Shown here: positions 56,564-64,000 of the stretch, piece by piece
Layout of the letters: the number at the start of each line of letters is the position of its first letter
Position numbering within the stretch: the stretch's first letter is position 1
Source of the DNA: JALORV01 sp963707445
GTDB taxonomy: Bacteria; Pseudomonadota; Gammaproteobacteria; Burkholderiales; Burkholderiaceae_F
Direction: 5' to 3'
Length of the DNA stretch: 64,000 nt
Assembly (NCBI GenBank): GCA_963707445.1
Contig: CAVPPW010000001.1
Span: 62,001 to 126,000, forward strand
Translations under genes and position numbers: made by a program
The notes under the pieces: generated by a model
Seen by the model: only the letters and a program-made list of their open reading frames with translations
Database searches by the model: none
Told to the model about the DNA's origin: nothing

Positions 56564-57952
56564 TCAGTCCTCGTCGCCGCGCTCGAGCGGGATCAGCTGC
56601 TGCGACTCGTCGGCAGGCAGCGCCTCGACCGATTTCAGTGCGCGGTCCATCTGACGCGTGCGGGTCTCGGCCCTTTCGATCGTGTTCGATGCCGCCTGCA
56701 GCTGCTCCTTCACCCGCGCCAGAACCTCTCCAAACTTGCCGAACTCGGTCTTGACGGCGCCGAGCACCTGCCACACCTCGGCCGAGCGCTTCTCCAGCGC
56801 CATCGTGCGGAAACCCATCTGCAGGCTGTTCAGGATCGCCGCAAGCGTTGTCGGCCCAGTAACCACGACACGCTGTTCGCGCTGCAGCGTGTCGACCAGA
56901 CCCGGTCGGCGCAGCACTTCGGCATATAGCCCTTCGGCCGGCAGGAAGAGCAACGCGAAATCCGTTGTGTGCGGCACCTCGATGTACTTGTCGCGGATGC
57001 GCCGCGCCTCCAACTTGATCCGGCTTTCGAGCGCGCGCGCGGCCTCTTCGGCCGCGGCCAGATCGCCGCGCTCCTGCGCCTGGTGCAGGCGGTCGTAATC
57101 CTCGATCGGGAACTTTGCGTCGATCGGCAGCCAGCAGGTCTGCTCACGTCCCGGCAGCCGGATCGCAAACTCGACGCGCTCCTTCGAGCCCGGCCGCGTC
57201 GCCACGTTGGTCTGGTACTGCTCCGCCGTCAGCATCTGCTCCAGCAGGGCACCGAGTTGCACTTCGCCGAACCCGCCCCGCGACTTCACGTTGGTCAGCA
57301 CGCGTTTCAGGTCGCCGACGCCTGCTGCCAGCGTCTGCATCTCGCCAAGCCCGCGGTGCACCTGTTCGAGTCGCTCGGACACCAGCCGGAACGATTCACC
57401 GAGCCGCGCTTCCAGCGTGCTCTGCAGTTTCTCTTCGACCGTCGCCCGCATCTGGTCGAGCTTGGTCTCGTTGCCCTGCTGCAGCGTGGACAGCTGCGTC
57501 TGCAGCGTGCCGCGCACCTCGGCGAGGTTGCCGTGGATGCTGCGGTTGAGCTCCGCGAGCTGCTGCTGCATCAGCGTCGCAAAGTCCTTCAGCTGCTGCG
57601 CGCTCTCTTCGCGGTTGGCGCGGGCAGCGGTATTGGCCGCCTCGCTGACCTTCGACACCTGTTCGCCAAAGCCGAGCAGCTGCTGGCCCTGCATGCCGGC
57701 CATGCCGGTCATCTGCTGTGTCAGGCCGCCGTGCAGATCGCTGAGGCGCGCACCGGTTTCGAGGCGCGACGCCGCGGCCGCAGACTCGACAGCGCCACGC
57801 AGCTCGCGCTCCAGCCGCTCGTTCGAGCGAGCGAGTTCATCGAGGCGGACCAATGCAGTGGCCGATAACTGGCGCGAGCGCAGCGCGGCGATGATGACGA
57901 TGACGAGTGCAAGGCCCGCGACGGCGAGCGCGACCCATAGTGTTGCGTTCAT
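56564..57952 (-). CDS. rmuC: DNA recombination protein RmuC
   Basis: Intact 462-residue RmuC. It has an N-terminal membrane helix (residues 5-24), a long coiled coil (about 40-210), then the RmuC nuclease-like domain: LTNVKSRGGFGEVQLGALLE, LPIDAKFPIEDYDRLHQAQE, FLPAEGLYAEVLRRPGLVDT and VTGPTTLAAILNSLQMGFRT. RmuC limits inversions between short repeats, an ironic neighbour for a region with a large inverted duplication. Intact over its whole length, unlike the genes on its right-hand side up to 56.5 kb. Confidence 0.93.
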   Translation of the reverse strand: MNATLWVALAVAGLALVIVIIAALRSRQLSATALVRLDELARSNERLERELRGAVESAAAASRLETGARLSDLHGGLTQQMTGMAGMQGQQLLGFGEQVSKVSEAANTAARANREESAQQLKDFATLMQQQLAELNRSIHGNLAEVRGTLQTQLSTLQQGNETKLDQMRATVEEKLQSTLEARLGESFRLVSERLEQVHRGLGEMQTLAAGVGDLKRVLTNVKSRGGFGEVQLGALLEQMLTAEQYQTNVATRPGSKERVEFAIRLPGREQTCWLPIDAKFPIEDYDRLHQAQERGDLAAAEEAARALESRIKLEARRIRDKYIEVPHTTDFALLFLPAEGLYAEVLRRPGLVDTLQREQRVVVTGPTTLAAILNSLQMGFRTMALEKRSAEVWQVLGAVKTEFGKFGEVLARVKEQLQAASNTIERAETRTRQMDRALKSVEALPADESQQLIPLERGDED

Positions 57953-58130
57953 GGGGTGACGATGATACGTGCGCAGGACGCGGCCGCCGGCCCGTGCCGC
58001 CGACCAGTGCGGCGCGCATCGCCTGGAGCGCAGCAGTCACTCATCGCGATGGGCGGCAGCCCGTGATCGGTGCACCAACAGCGTGCCGCTTGACGCGCAA
58101 CGGACCCGGCGGCGACGATGTCCTAACGCT

Positions 58131-59819
58131 TCACGACTTGTCGGCAGCTTGGTTGCGCTGCTGTTCGGCTCGGGCCGCCGCCCGCAATTCGCGAAAGAAA
58201 CGCGACTGCTCGGTCGCGCCGAGCGCGAAGGCGCGCTCCTGCGCATCGCCCTTCAGCTGCAGCCACGCACCGAGCGAACGTCGCTCCGACGCGCTCCAGC
58301 GCTCGAGGTCGAGCAGCGCAGCCACAGGCGCGAGCCGCGCGAGCGCTCGACGGCGCGCGGTTGCCGGTGCGCGGTCGATGCCCAGCGCACGCATGGTGTC
58401 GCGGACCAGCGTCGCCTCGCCGTCGCGGTGCGACCGCGCCGCGATCGCGGCGATGCGGCGCGCGACCGCCGCGCCGATGCGATTGAGCAGCGGTTCCTCG
58501 AAATAGTCGCCCGCGTCGAAGTCCGCCAGGTCGAGACGCAGGTCGCCGCGCGCGAGTCGCCGCAGCAAGGCGGCGGACGTGCGCGCAGCCGGGTGACGTC
58601 GCAGGCGTGCCGCTTCTTCTTCCGCCACGTCGGCGTCCTCGGCGTGGCCGGGCCGGAAGCCGAGCCGGTAATAGAACCAGTACGCCCCGCTCGCGATCGC
58701 TTCGCGGTTGCCCGCACCGAACTGGTAGCCATTGATCACGAAGCAGCGCACACCGAACAGCGTGCGGAACGCGCGCAGTGTCTGCGCCCAGAGGAATGCC
58801 GCTTCGCTGCCGCGGAATGCGTCGAAGACATTGATGCCGGTGTTCGCCTGCCGATACAGCGGCGACACGCCGCCGTAACCGATCGGCACGCCGTTGCTGA
58901 TCAGCAGATAGCCGTAGTTCGCCTCGAGCGACAGGCGCTGCTCCGGCGCCGCGCCGATCAGCGCCAGCCGCACGCCTTCACCGAGGTCGACGAGATACAC
59001 CTCGGCGCGGTTCGGATGGCTCATTGCGTGGACTTCACGCCCACGCACGGCCAGCGCCGAGCGCGCCAGATCGATGACCGGCGCGGCCTGCGCGCGCGTC
59101 AGCAGGCGCACATCGTCGAGCGGAACGGCGACATGTGCGGCGAGCGGCTGCTCGAGGCGGCGAAAGCTCCGGCGCAGCACTGGGGTGACCCGTAGTCGCG
59201 CGTGCGTCGCCGAGCGCGGCGAGTCGCCGAGCGCCCAGCGCATCGACACCGGCGCCGCGTCCCATGCTGCCGCGAAACCGGGCGGAGTCCGCGCCGACGC
59301 TTCACGCACCAGCCAAGCGGCCGCGCGCTCGCCGGGCCGCGAGGCCAGCGCGATCCACGCACGCGCGCTGTAGTCGCCACTCTCGTACGCGTCGCGTTCG
59401 ACGACGCCGACGAGCTGACCTATCAGCGCATCGAACGCGGCGGCATCGGTCAGATCCGCCCAGTCGATTTCGATGTCTTCCTCGAGGATCCATGCCTGAG
59501 CAACCGGCCAGGCGAGCTGCGGATACGACACGGTCCCGGCGATGCCACTGCCGGCCGCCCGGCCGCGGATCTCGCCCAGGCCGCGCCAGCGTCGTGCGAA
59601 CGTGTCCAGCTGCGCGAGCGCGGCCCGTCGCGATTCGAGCGAATGCGGGAAAGCGCAGAGGAACAGCAGGTCGTCGTGATAGTCGAGCAGTTGCCGCGTC
59701 GTGCGCAGGCGGCTGCCGCTGATGCGCTCGAGCGCATCCCGACACAGGGCCGCAGCGCGCGCGTCGAACCTCGCGCGGCTCAGCCGCAACTGGCGCAGCA
59801 CTGCACGAACGGTAGGCAC
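58131..59819 (-). CDS. Uncharacterised 562-residue protein with GNAT-like core
   Basis: Intact but not recognised as a named family. The central part (about 300-400) looks like an N-acyltransferase fold: EANYGYLLISNGVPIGYGGV, then TGINVFDAFRGSEAAFLWAQ, and GNREAIASGAYWFYYRLGFR with the typical LGF end. The N-terminal 250 residues are helical with many arginines and tryptophans; the C-terminus is alanine- and arginine-rich. There is no signal peptide or membrane helix. It is divergent from the secreted reductase gene at 59989. The acyltransferase idea is an inference from a few motifs. Confidence 0.65.
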   Translation of the reverse strand: MPTVRAVLRQLRLSRARFDARAAALCRDALERISGSRLRTTRQLLDYHDDLLFLCAFPHSLESRRAALAQLDTFARRWRGLGEIRGRAAGSGIAGTVSYPQLAWPVAQAWILEEDIEIDWADLTDAAAFDALIGQLVGVVERDAYESGDYSARAWIALASRPGERAAAWLVREASARTPPGFAAAWDAAPVSMRWALGDSPRSATHARLRVTPVLRRSFRRLEQPLAAHVAVPLDDVRLLTRAQAAPVIDLARSALAVRGREVHAMSHPNRAEVYLVDLGEGVRLALIGAAPEQRLSLEANYGYLLISNGVPIGYGGVSPLYRQANTGINVFDAFRGSEAAFLWAQTLRAFRTLFGVRCFVINGYQFGAGNREAIASGAYWFYYRLGFRPGHAEDADVAEEEAARLRRHPAARTSAALLRRLARGDLRLDLADFDAGDYFEEPLLNRIGAAVARRIAAIAARSHRDGEATLVRDTMRALGIDRAPATARRRALARLAPVAALLDLERWSASERRSLGAWLQLKGDAQERAFALGATEQSRFFRELRAAARAEQQRNQAADKS

Positions 59820-59988
59820 GGGGTTACCGAGAGTGCGGACCGCGTCAGTATTGCAGCCAGGGGCCGGCCGTCAATCCGGTCGGTCAATGCCGACTGCGGC
59901 CACTGGTAGTGACGCATCCATGAGGCCAGAATGGCACAAGAGCGGACCCTCCACCCCGCTGCCCCGGACCACACGCTACGGAGATTGA

Positions 59989-60746
59989 ATGTCTGCGCAC
60001 GAGCAAAGCAACTCAATGCGACGCCGCCTGCTGCTGGCGCCGGTCGGAATTGGCATCGCGACTGTGCTTCAGCCAGTGAGTGCGGTCGCGCAATCAGCGA
60101 GCAATTCGAAGCTTCGGATCGGCGTCATCGGCTCCGGGCATATCGGCGGCACGATCGGCGGCCTGTGGGTCAAGGCCGGCCACCCGGTGCTGTTTTCGTC
60201 GCGCCATCCGGAAGAGCTGAAGGACCTGGTCGACGCGGCTCGGCCCGCTTGCGCAGGCCGGCACGGTCGCGCAGGCGATCGCGTTCGGCGACGTGATGTT
60301 CATCGCGGTGCCGTACGGCGCGCTGCCGCAGATCGGCCGGGACTACGGCGCGGCGCTCAAGGGCAAGATCGTGCTCGACGCCTGCAATGCGGTCGCAGCG
60401 CGCGACGGCGACGATCGCCGAGGAAGTCGAGCGCGACGGCATCGGCGTCGACGTCGCAGAAATACTTGCCCGGCACGCGGCTGGTGCGCGCCTTCAACAC
60501 ACTCGCCTACTACGATCTTCGCGCGCGAGGCGAACCGGCCCGATCCGAAGCTCGCGGTGCCGATCGCCGGCGACGATGCCGAAGCGGTGCAAGGTCGCCG
60601 CCGGCACTGGTGCGCGACGCCGGCTTCGATCCGGTCGTGGTCGGCAAGCTCGCGGATGCGCGCCGCTTCCAGCGCGGCGCGCCCGGCTACGGCCAGGCGG
60701 TGACCGCGGCCGAGCTCAAGCAGAAGCTGTCGCTCGACCGCCATGA
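59989..60746 (+). pseudogene. Secreted NADPH-dependent F420-reductase-like protein, frameshifted
   Basis: An N-terminal RRRLLLAP and hydrophobic stretch to SAVAQ suggests export. The Rossmann motif IGVIGSGHIGGTIGGLW and SSRHPEELKDLV match NADP oxidoreductases of the F420-dependent type. Phase changes near 60240, 60400 and later break the frame; recognisable pieces include FGDVMFIAVPYGALPQIGRD, LPGTRLVRAFNTLAYYDL and AGFDPVVVGKLADARRFQRG. The end is taken at 60746, where TGA overlaps the ATG of the transporter (ATGA). Confidence 0.65.
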
Positions 60747-62048
60747 CGTCCGCGCCGGCGACTGGCTATGCGCTGCGCGCGCTGCCGGCGACGCCCGCAG
60801 GAGCGCGCGGCGGCGCTGTGGTCGTTCGCGCTATTTCTTCACGCTGCTTGCCGGCTACTACGTGCTGCGGCCGCTGCGCGACCAGATGGGCATCGCCGGC
60901 GGCGTCAAGGCGCTGCCGTGGCTGTTCACGGCGACGTTCGTGACGCTGCTCGTGGCGCAGCCGCTCTACGGCGCGCTGGTGGCGAAGCTGCCGCGCGCGC
61001 GCTTCATTCCGATCGTCTACCACTTCTTCGTCGCCAATCTCGCGCTGTTCTGGCTGTTGCTGACGCTCGAGATCGCGCCGGTGATCGTCGCGCGCGTGTT
61101 CTTCGTCTGGGTCAGCGTCTTCAACCTGTTCGCGGTCGCGGTGTTCTGGTCGTTCATGGCCGACCTGTTCACGAGCGAGCAGGGCAAGCGGCTGTTCGGC
61201 TTCATCGGCGCCGGCGGCACCGCCGGCGCGCTGCTCGGGCCGTCGATCACGATCGGACTCTCGGTGCCGCTCGGCCCGGTCAATCTGCTGATCGTCGCCG
61301 CCGTGCTTCTCGAAGTCGCGGTCTTCTGCGTCTACCGGCTCGAGCGCACCGCCGGCCCGAGCCGGCACGAGCGTCGCGCGCCGGACGCAGCGGATCGGCG
61401 GCAGCGCCTTCGCCGCACTTACCGAAGTGCTGCGTTCGCCCTATCTGCTCGGCGATCGCCGCCTGGGTCAGCCTGCTGTCGTTCGGCGCGACCATCCTCT
61501 ATTTCGAGCAGGCCAACATCGTCTCGGCCGCCGTGCAGGGCGCCGGCAGCGCAGACGCGCATCTTCGCCGAGCATCGATCTCGCGGTCAGCCTGCTCACG
61601 CTCGCGACCCAGGTCTTCGCCACCGGCCACGCTGCTCAAGCGCTTCGGCACCGGCGTCGCCGCGGGCGCGTTGCCGGCGGTCTACGTCGTCGGCTTCGCC
61701 GCGCTCGCGCTGGCGCCGACGCTCACGGTCGTGCTCGCGCTCCAGGTCGTGCAGCGCTGGATGAACTTCGCCATCGCCAATCCGGCGCGCCAGGTGTTCT
61801 TCACCGTGGTCGGGCGCGAGGAAAAATACAAGGCGAAGAACCTGATCGATGTCGTGGTCTATCGCGGCTCGGACGCGTTGTATGGCTGGGTGTTCGACGG
61901 CCTGCAGGCGCTTGGACTGAAGCTCGGCGCCATCGCGCTGTGCGCATTGCCCGTGTCGCTGGCGTGGCTCGCGTTGTCGGCCGCGCTGGGGCGCACGCAG
62001 GAGCGCCGCGCCGCACTCGCAGCCGAGCACCGGGATGCCGGAGACTGA
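60743..62048 (+). pseudogene. NTT-like (ATP/ADP-translocase-type) MFS transporter, frameshifted
   Basis: From ATG 60743 a multi-helix carrier appears in pieces: FTLLAGYYVLRPLRDQMGIA, LVAQPLYGALVAKLPRARFI, VSVFNLFAVAVFWSFMADLF, GFIGAGGTAGALLGPSITIG, ALAPTLTVVLALQVVQRWMN and VGREEKYKAKNLIDVVVYRG SDALYGW, ending at 62048. The YYVLRPLRD start and the RG(S/G)DAL block are typical of bacterial NTP/NDP-exchange-like MFS proteins. Frame changes occur near 60800 and between 61370 and 61640. It overlaps the reductase gene by 4 bases and is followed 2 bases later by the aldo/keto reductase, so the three form one transcript. Confidence 0.75.
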
Positions 62049-62050
62049 TC

Positions 62051-62946
62051 ATGCCGATATCGCGCCGCAACTTCGCCGGGCTGCCACTCGCCGCACTCGC
62101 GCTGCCGCCCGTCTTCGCGCAGCCTGCAACGAAGCCGCGATTCTCACGCGCGCCATCCCGAGCAGCGGCGAGCGCCTGCCGGCCGTCGGCCTCGGCACGG
62201 CCTCGGTGTTCGATCGCGACGACGCGGAGACGCGCCGCCGCGCGCCGATGTCGTGCAGGCGCTGCGTCACCGGGGGCGGCCGGCTGATCGACACCGGCTC
62301 GACCTATGGCGATGCCGAGCCGTGCTCGGGGAGGTGGTGGCGGCCGCGAGGCTGCGCGACAAACTCTTTCATCGCCACCAAGCTCGAGGCGCCCGACATC
62401 GCCGAGCTCAAGCGCTCGCTGGCGCGCCTCAAGATGCGAGCGTCGATCTGTTGCAGTTCCACAACGTTCGCGATGCGCGGCAATCGCTCGCGCAGTTCAA
62501 GGACTGGAAGGCGCAAGGCGTGTGCCGCTATATCGGCATCACGTCGACGTACCACCGCGACTTCGCCGCGGTCGAGGCGGTGCTGAAGCGCGAGAAGCCG
62601 GATTTCGTGCAGATCGACTATTCGATCGACAATCGCGAGGCGGAAGAACGCATCCTGCCGGTCGCGGCCGAAATGCGCGTCGCGGTGCTGACCGCGTTGC
62701 CGTTCGGCCGCGCGCGGCTCTTTCGCGCAGTGCGCGGCAAGGCGATCCCCGACTGGGCGCGCCCTTTCGCGGCGACCTGGGCGCAGTTTTTCCTGAAGTT
62801 CCTGCTCGCCGACCAGCGCGTCACGGCCGTGATCCCCGGCACGTCGAACTCCGACACACATGACCGACAATCTCGGCGCGATGCGCGGCCGCCTGCCGAA
62901 TCCGGAAGAGCGCGCGCGCATGGTGGCATTCGTCGCAACGCTCTAG
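62051..62946 (+). pseudogene. Tat-exported aldo/keto reductase, frameshifted
   Basis: It starts at ATG 62051 with a twin-arginine signal (SRRNFAGLPLAALALPP). The mature part, over several phases, gives IPSSGERLPAVGLGTASVFD, GGRLIDTGSTYGDAE (the catalytic Asp/Tyr region), LLQFHNVRDARQSLAQFKDW, EKPDFVQIDYSIDNREAEER and AVIPGTSNSDTH, and a stop at 62946. It is an aldo/keto reductase of the exported type. At least four indels are needed. The co-exported reductase upstream suggests a periplasmic redox unit. Confidence 0.75.
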
Positions 62947-63019
62947 CGTTGCCCGTTTGCGGACCTCCGGGGAGAGGAACAAAATCCTGCCCGGAAGTCG
63001 TTGCCGCTCTGCAGGCCTC

Positions 63020-63346
63020 ATGAAACCCTGGTCCGTCGCTTTGTTAGTTGCGTTGGCAGCAGGACCGATCGCTGCCCGGGCGGACGACGATCTGACGGCC
63101 CTGCCGCAAGCAACAGACCACCTCAACACTCCGTCATTGGTGCTTACGCCGCAAGGTGTTCGGCGCCAAGCGCCAATGACAACCAGCAGCAATTCCAGCC
63201 CACCGAAGTCGGACGCGGGACGACGGGTCTGGTCGCCTGCGCGGTCCACGCTATTGGACCTGGCCACCTCCATTGCCTGTACATCCATGTTCGCACTGCG
63301 CCCGGACACGCTCGGCACCGACCCCGCTGCCTCCGCCGGGCGGTGA
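63020..63346 (+). CDS. Small secreted protein or relic
   Basis: ATG 63020 begins a clear signal peptide (KPWSVALLVALAAGPIAARA). The remaining 85 residues are serine- and proline-rich and match nothing I recognise. It may be the start of a longer gene cut by an indel. The rest of 62947-63524 shows no other coding signal. Confidence 0.35.
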   Translation: MKPWSVALLVALAAGPIAARADDDLTALPQATDHLNTPSLVLTPQGVRRQAPMTTSSNSSPPKSDAGRRVWSPARSTLLDLATSIACTSMFALRPDTLGTDPAASAGR

Positions 63347-63524
63347 CCTGCTACTCGAAACTTGTACAGCGTCGGTTACTCACTTGATGGTGCTAGCGCC
63401 TAACAGCCATGAACCGCCTCTGAGCCTGATTTTCCAGTTCGCCGGCTAGCGCACGTCCGGACAGCTCGTCAAAATGCTGCAGTCAGCGCGCGACTGACCG
63501 TTTTCGTTCAATCAAGGAGGAACC

Positions 63525-64000
63525 ATGCAATCTCGACTGTGTCTCCCAATCCTCGCCGTCGCGGCGGTGACGTTGAGCTTGCCGGCGGGCGCGCAGGCGA
63601 GCGTCAATGACGAACCGCTCACTGCAAAATGGGCGCCCAGTGAATGGGGCCCCGACGACAAGGTCGGCGCGCCCAATCGCACGACACCGGAGCTGGTGCT
63701 CAAGGCCGTTGGCCTCGTCAAGAAAGGCAAGACTGCAACGCTCGGCAAGATCTATGCGTCTGATGCGCCAGCGTTCGGAACGCGCGGTTGGAAGCTGATG
63801 ATTCCCGGACGGCCAACCGGCGGACCCTTCGGCGACCAGCAGCTTGTATACAACGAAGAATACGTCGCTACGGAGCTTGGTCAGATCGGCACGCAGTTCG
63901 ACGGCCCAGGTCACATCGGAGTCATCACGTCGAAAGGCATGTTCTACTACAACGGCCGCTTCTTGCATGACAAAGAGATTGGTGCCACCGGGTTGGGTCC
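63525..64000 (+). CDS. Exported cyclase family protein (partial, runs off the window)
   Basis: ATG 63525 follows AAGGAGGAACC. There is a signal peptide (LCLPILAVAAVTLSLPAGAQ A), then WAPSEWGPDDKVGAPNRTTP and the metal-site region ELGQIGTQFDGPGHIG. This is the cyclase/kynurenine-formamidase-like family (PF04199), in a subfamily where the usual HxGTHxDxPxH reads IGTQFDGPGH. At least 158 residues lie in the window; the C-terminus is beyond it. Members hydrolyse amide or lactone bonds. The frame is clean so far. Confidence 0.85.
   Translation, partial: MQSRLCLPILAVAAVTLSLPAGAQASVNDEPLTAKWAPSEWGPDDKVGAPNRTTPELVLKAVGLVKKGKTATLGKIYASDAPAFGTRGWKLMIPGRPTGGPFGDQQLVYNEEYVATELGQIGTQFDGPGHIGVITSKGMFYYNGRFLHDKEIGATGLG

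Noticed and set aside
1..64000. Transposon, prophage or integrative-element origin for the duplication
   Set aside because: No transposase, integrase, phage gene, terminal inverted repeat or tRNA-associated att site was found inside the window. An element boundary outside it cannot be excluded.
1..64000. CRISPR arrays, tRNA and rRNA genes
   Set aside because: No regularly spaced short repeats, cloverleaf-like segments or conserved rRNA blocks were seen on reading both strands.

Overview
The window is high-GC DNA packed with genes on both strands. Gene content points to a proteobacterium, most likely a betaproteobacterium of the Burkholderiales: AlkK-type acyl-CoA ligases, BKACE enzymes, DUF1302/DUF1329 proteins, many AraC regulators of the OruR-like type, RmuC and AsmA. 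That placement is an inference from gene families; there is no rRNA or tRNA to anchor it. No transposase, integrase, phage gene, tRNA, rRNA or CRISPR array was seen.

Layout. (1) 0.2-5.5 kb: TIR-domain protein, GFA-family protein, metallo-beta-lactamase-fold hydrolase, a badly frameshifted AsmA gene, and a HIT protein. (2) 5.7-14.8 kb: first arm of a large degenerate inverted repeat. It holds cupin and TauD dioxygenases, an AraC regulator, an epoxide-hydrolase-like enzyme, an inserted NDH-2, an acyl-CoA ligase, relics of an aconitase-X gene and of a second AraC gene, and a flavin reductase. (3) 13.8-19.2 kb: an apparent five-gene minus-strand operon (CMD protein, BKACE, MFS, Rieske ferredoxin, flavin reductase) divergent from its own AraC regulator. 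(4) 19.4-26.1 kb: small cupin and SnoaL-like proteins, an SMP-30-like lactonase, a LuxR regulator and a prolyl oligopeptidase. (5) 26.4-41.1 kb: second, inverted arm, fuller than the first: flavin reductase, AraC, BKACE, SDR, two-subunit aconitase X, ligase, inserted Bcr-type MFS and BASS transporters, hydrolase, AraC, TauD, cupin, plus a third TauD copy. (6) 41.2-45.1 kb: methylmalonyl-CoA decarboxylase, an HSL-type esterase and a third AlkK-type ligase. (7) 45.4-56.0 kb: MalT-type LuxR regulator, then RND exporter, YCF48-like, DUF1329 and DUF1302 genes, and a truncated cupin. (8) 56.1-64 kb: DUF488, RmuC, an uncharacterised GNAT-like protein, a secreted-reductase/transporter/aldo-keto-reductase group, and a cyclase running off the end.

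Function. The two arms plus the 13.8-18 kb operon look like a catabolic island: regulated uptake, oxygenation by TauD and a 3-His cupin, hydrolysis, CoA activation by AlkK-type ligases, and BKACE cleavage of a beta-keto acid, with AcnX, SDR and methylmalonyl-CoA decarboxylase as downstream steps. The substrate cannot be read from the sequence. Of seven gene families shared between the arms, five keep at least one intact reading frame; aconitase X and the second AraC regulator are broken in both arms.

Caveat. Single-base indels interrupt many genes, especially at 2.6-4.9, 43.4-56.5 and 60-63 kb. Most sit between otherwise well-conserved segments, so base-calling error is a serious alternative to true gene decay. 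Such genes are listed as pseudogene with their full inferred span.
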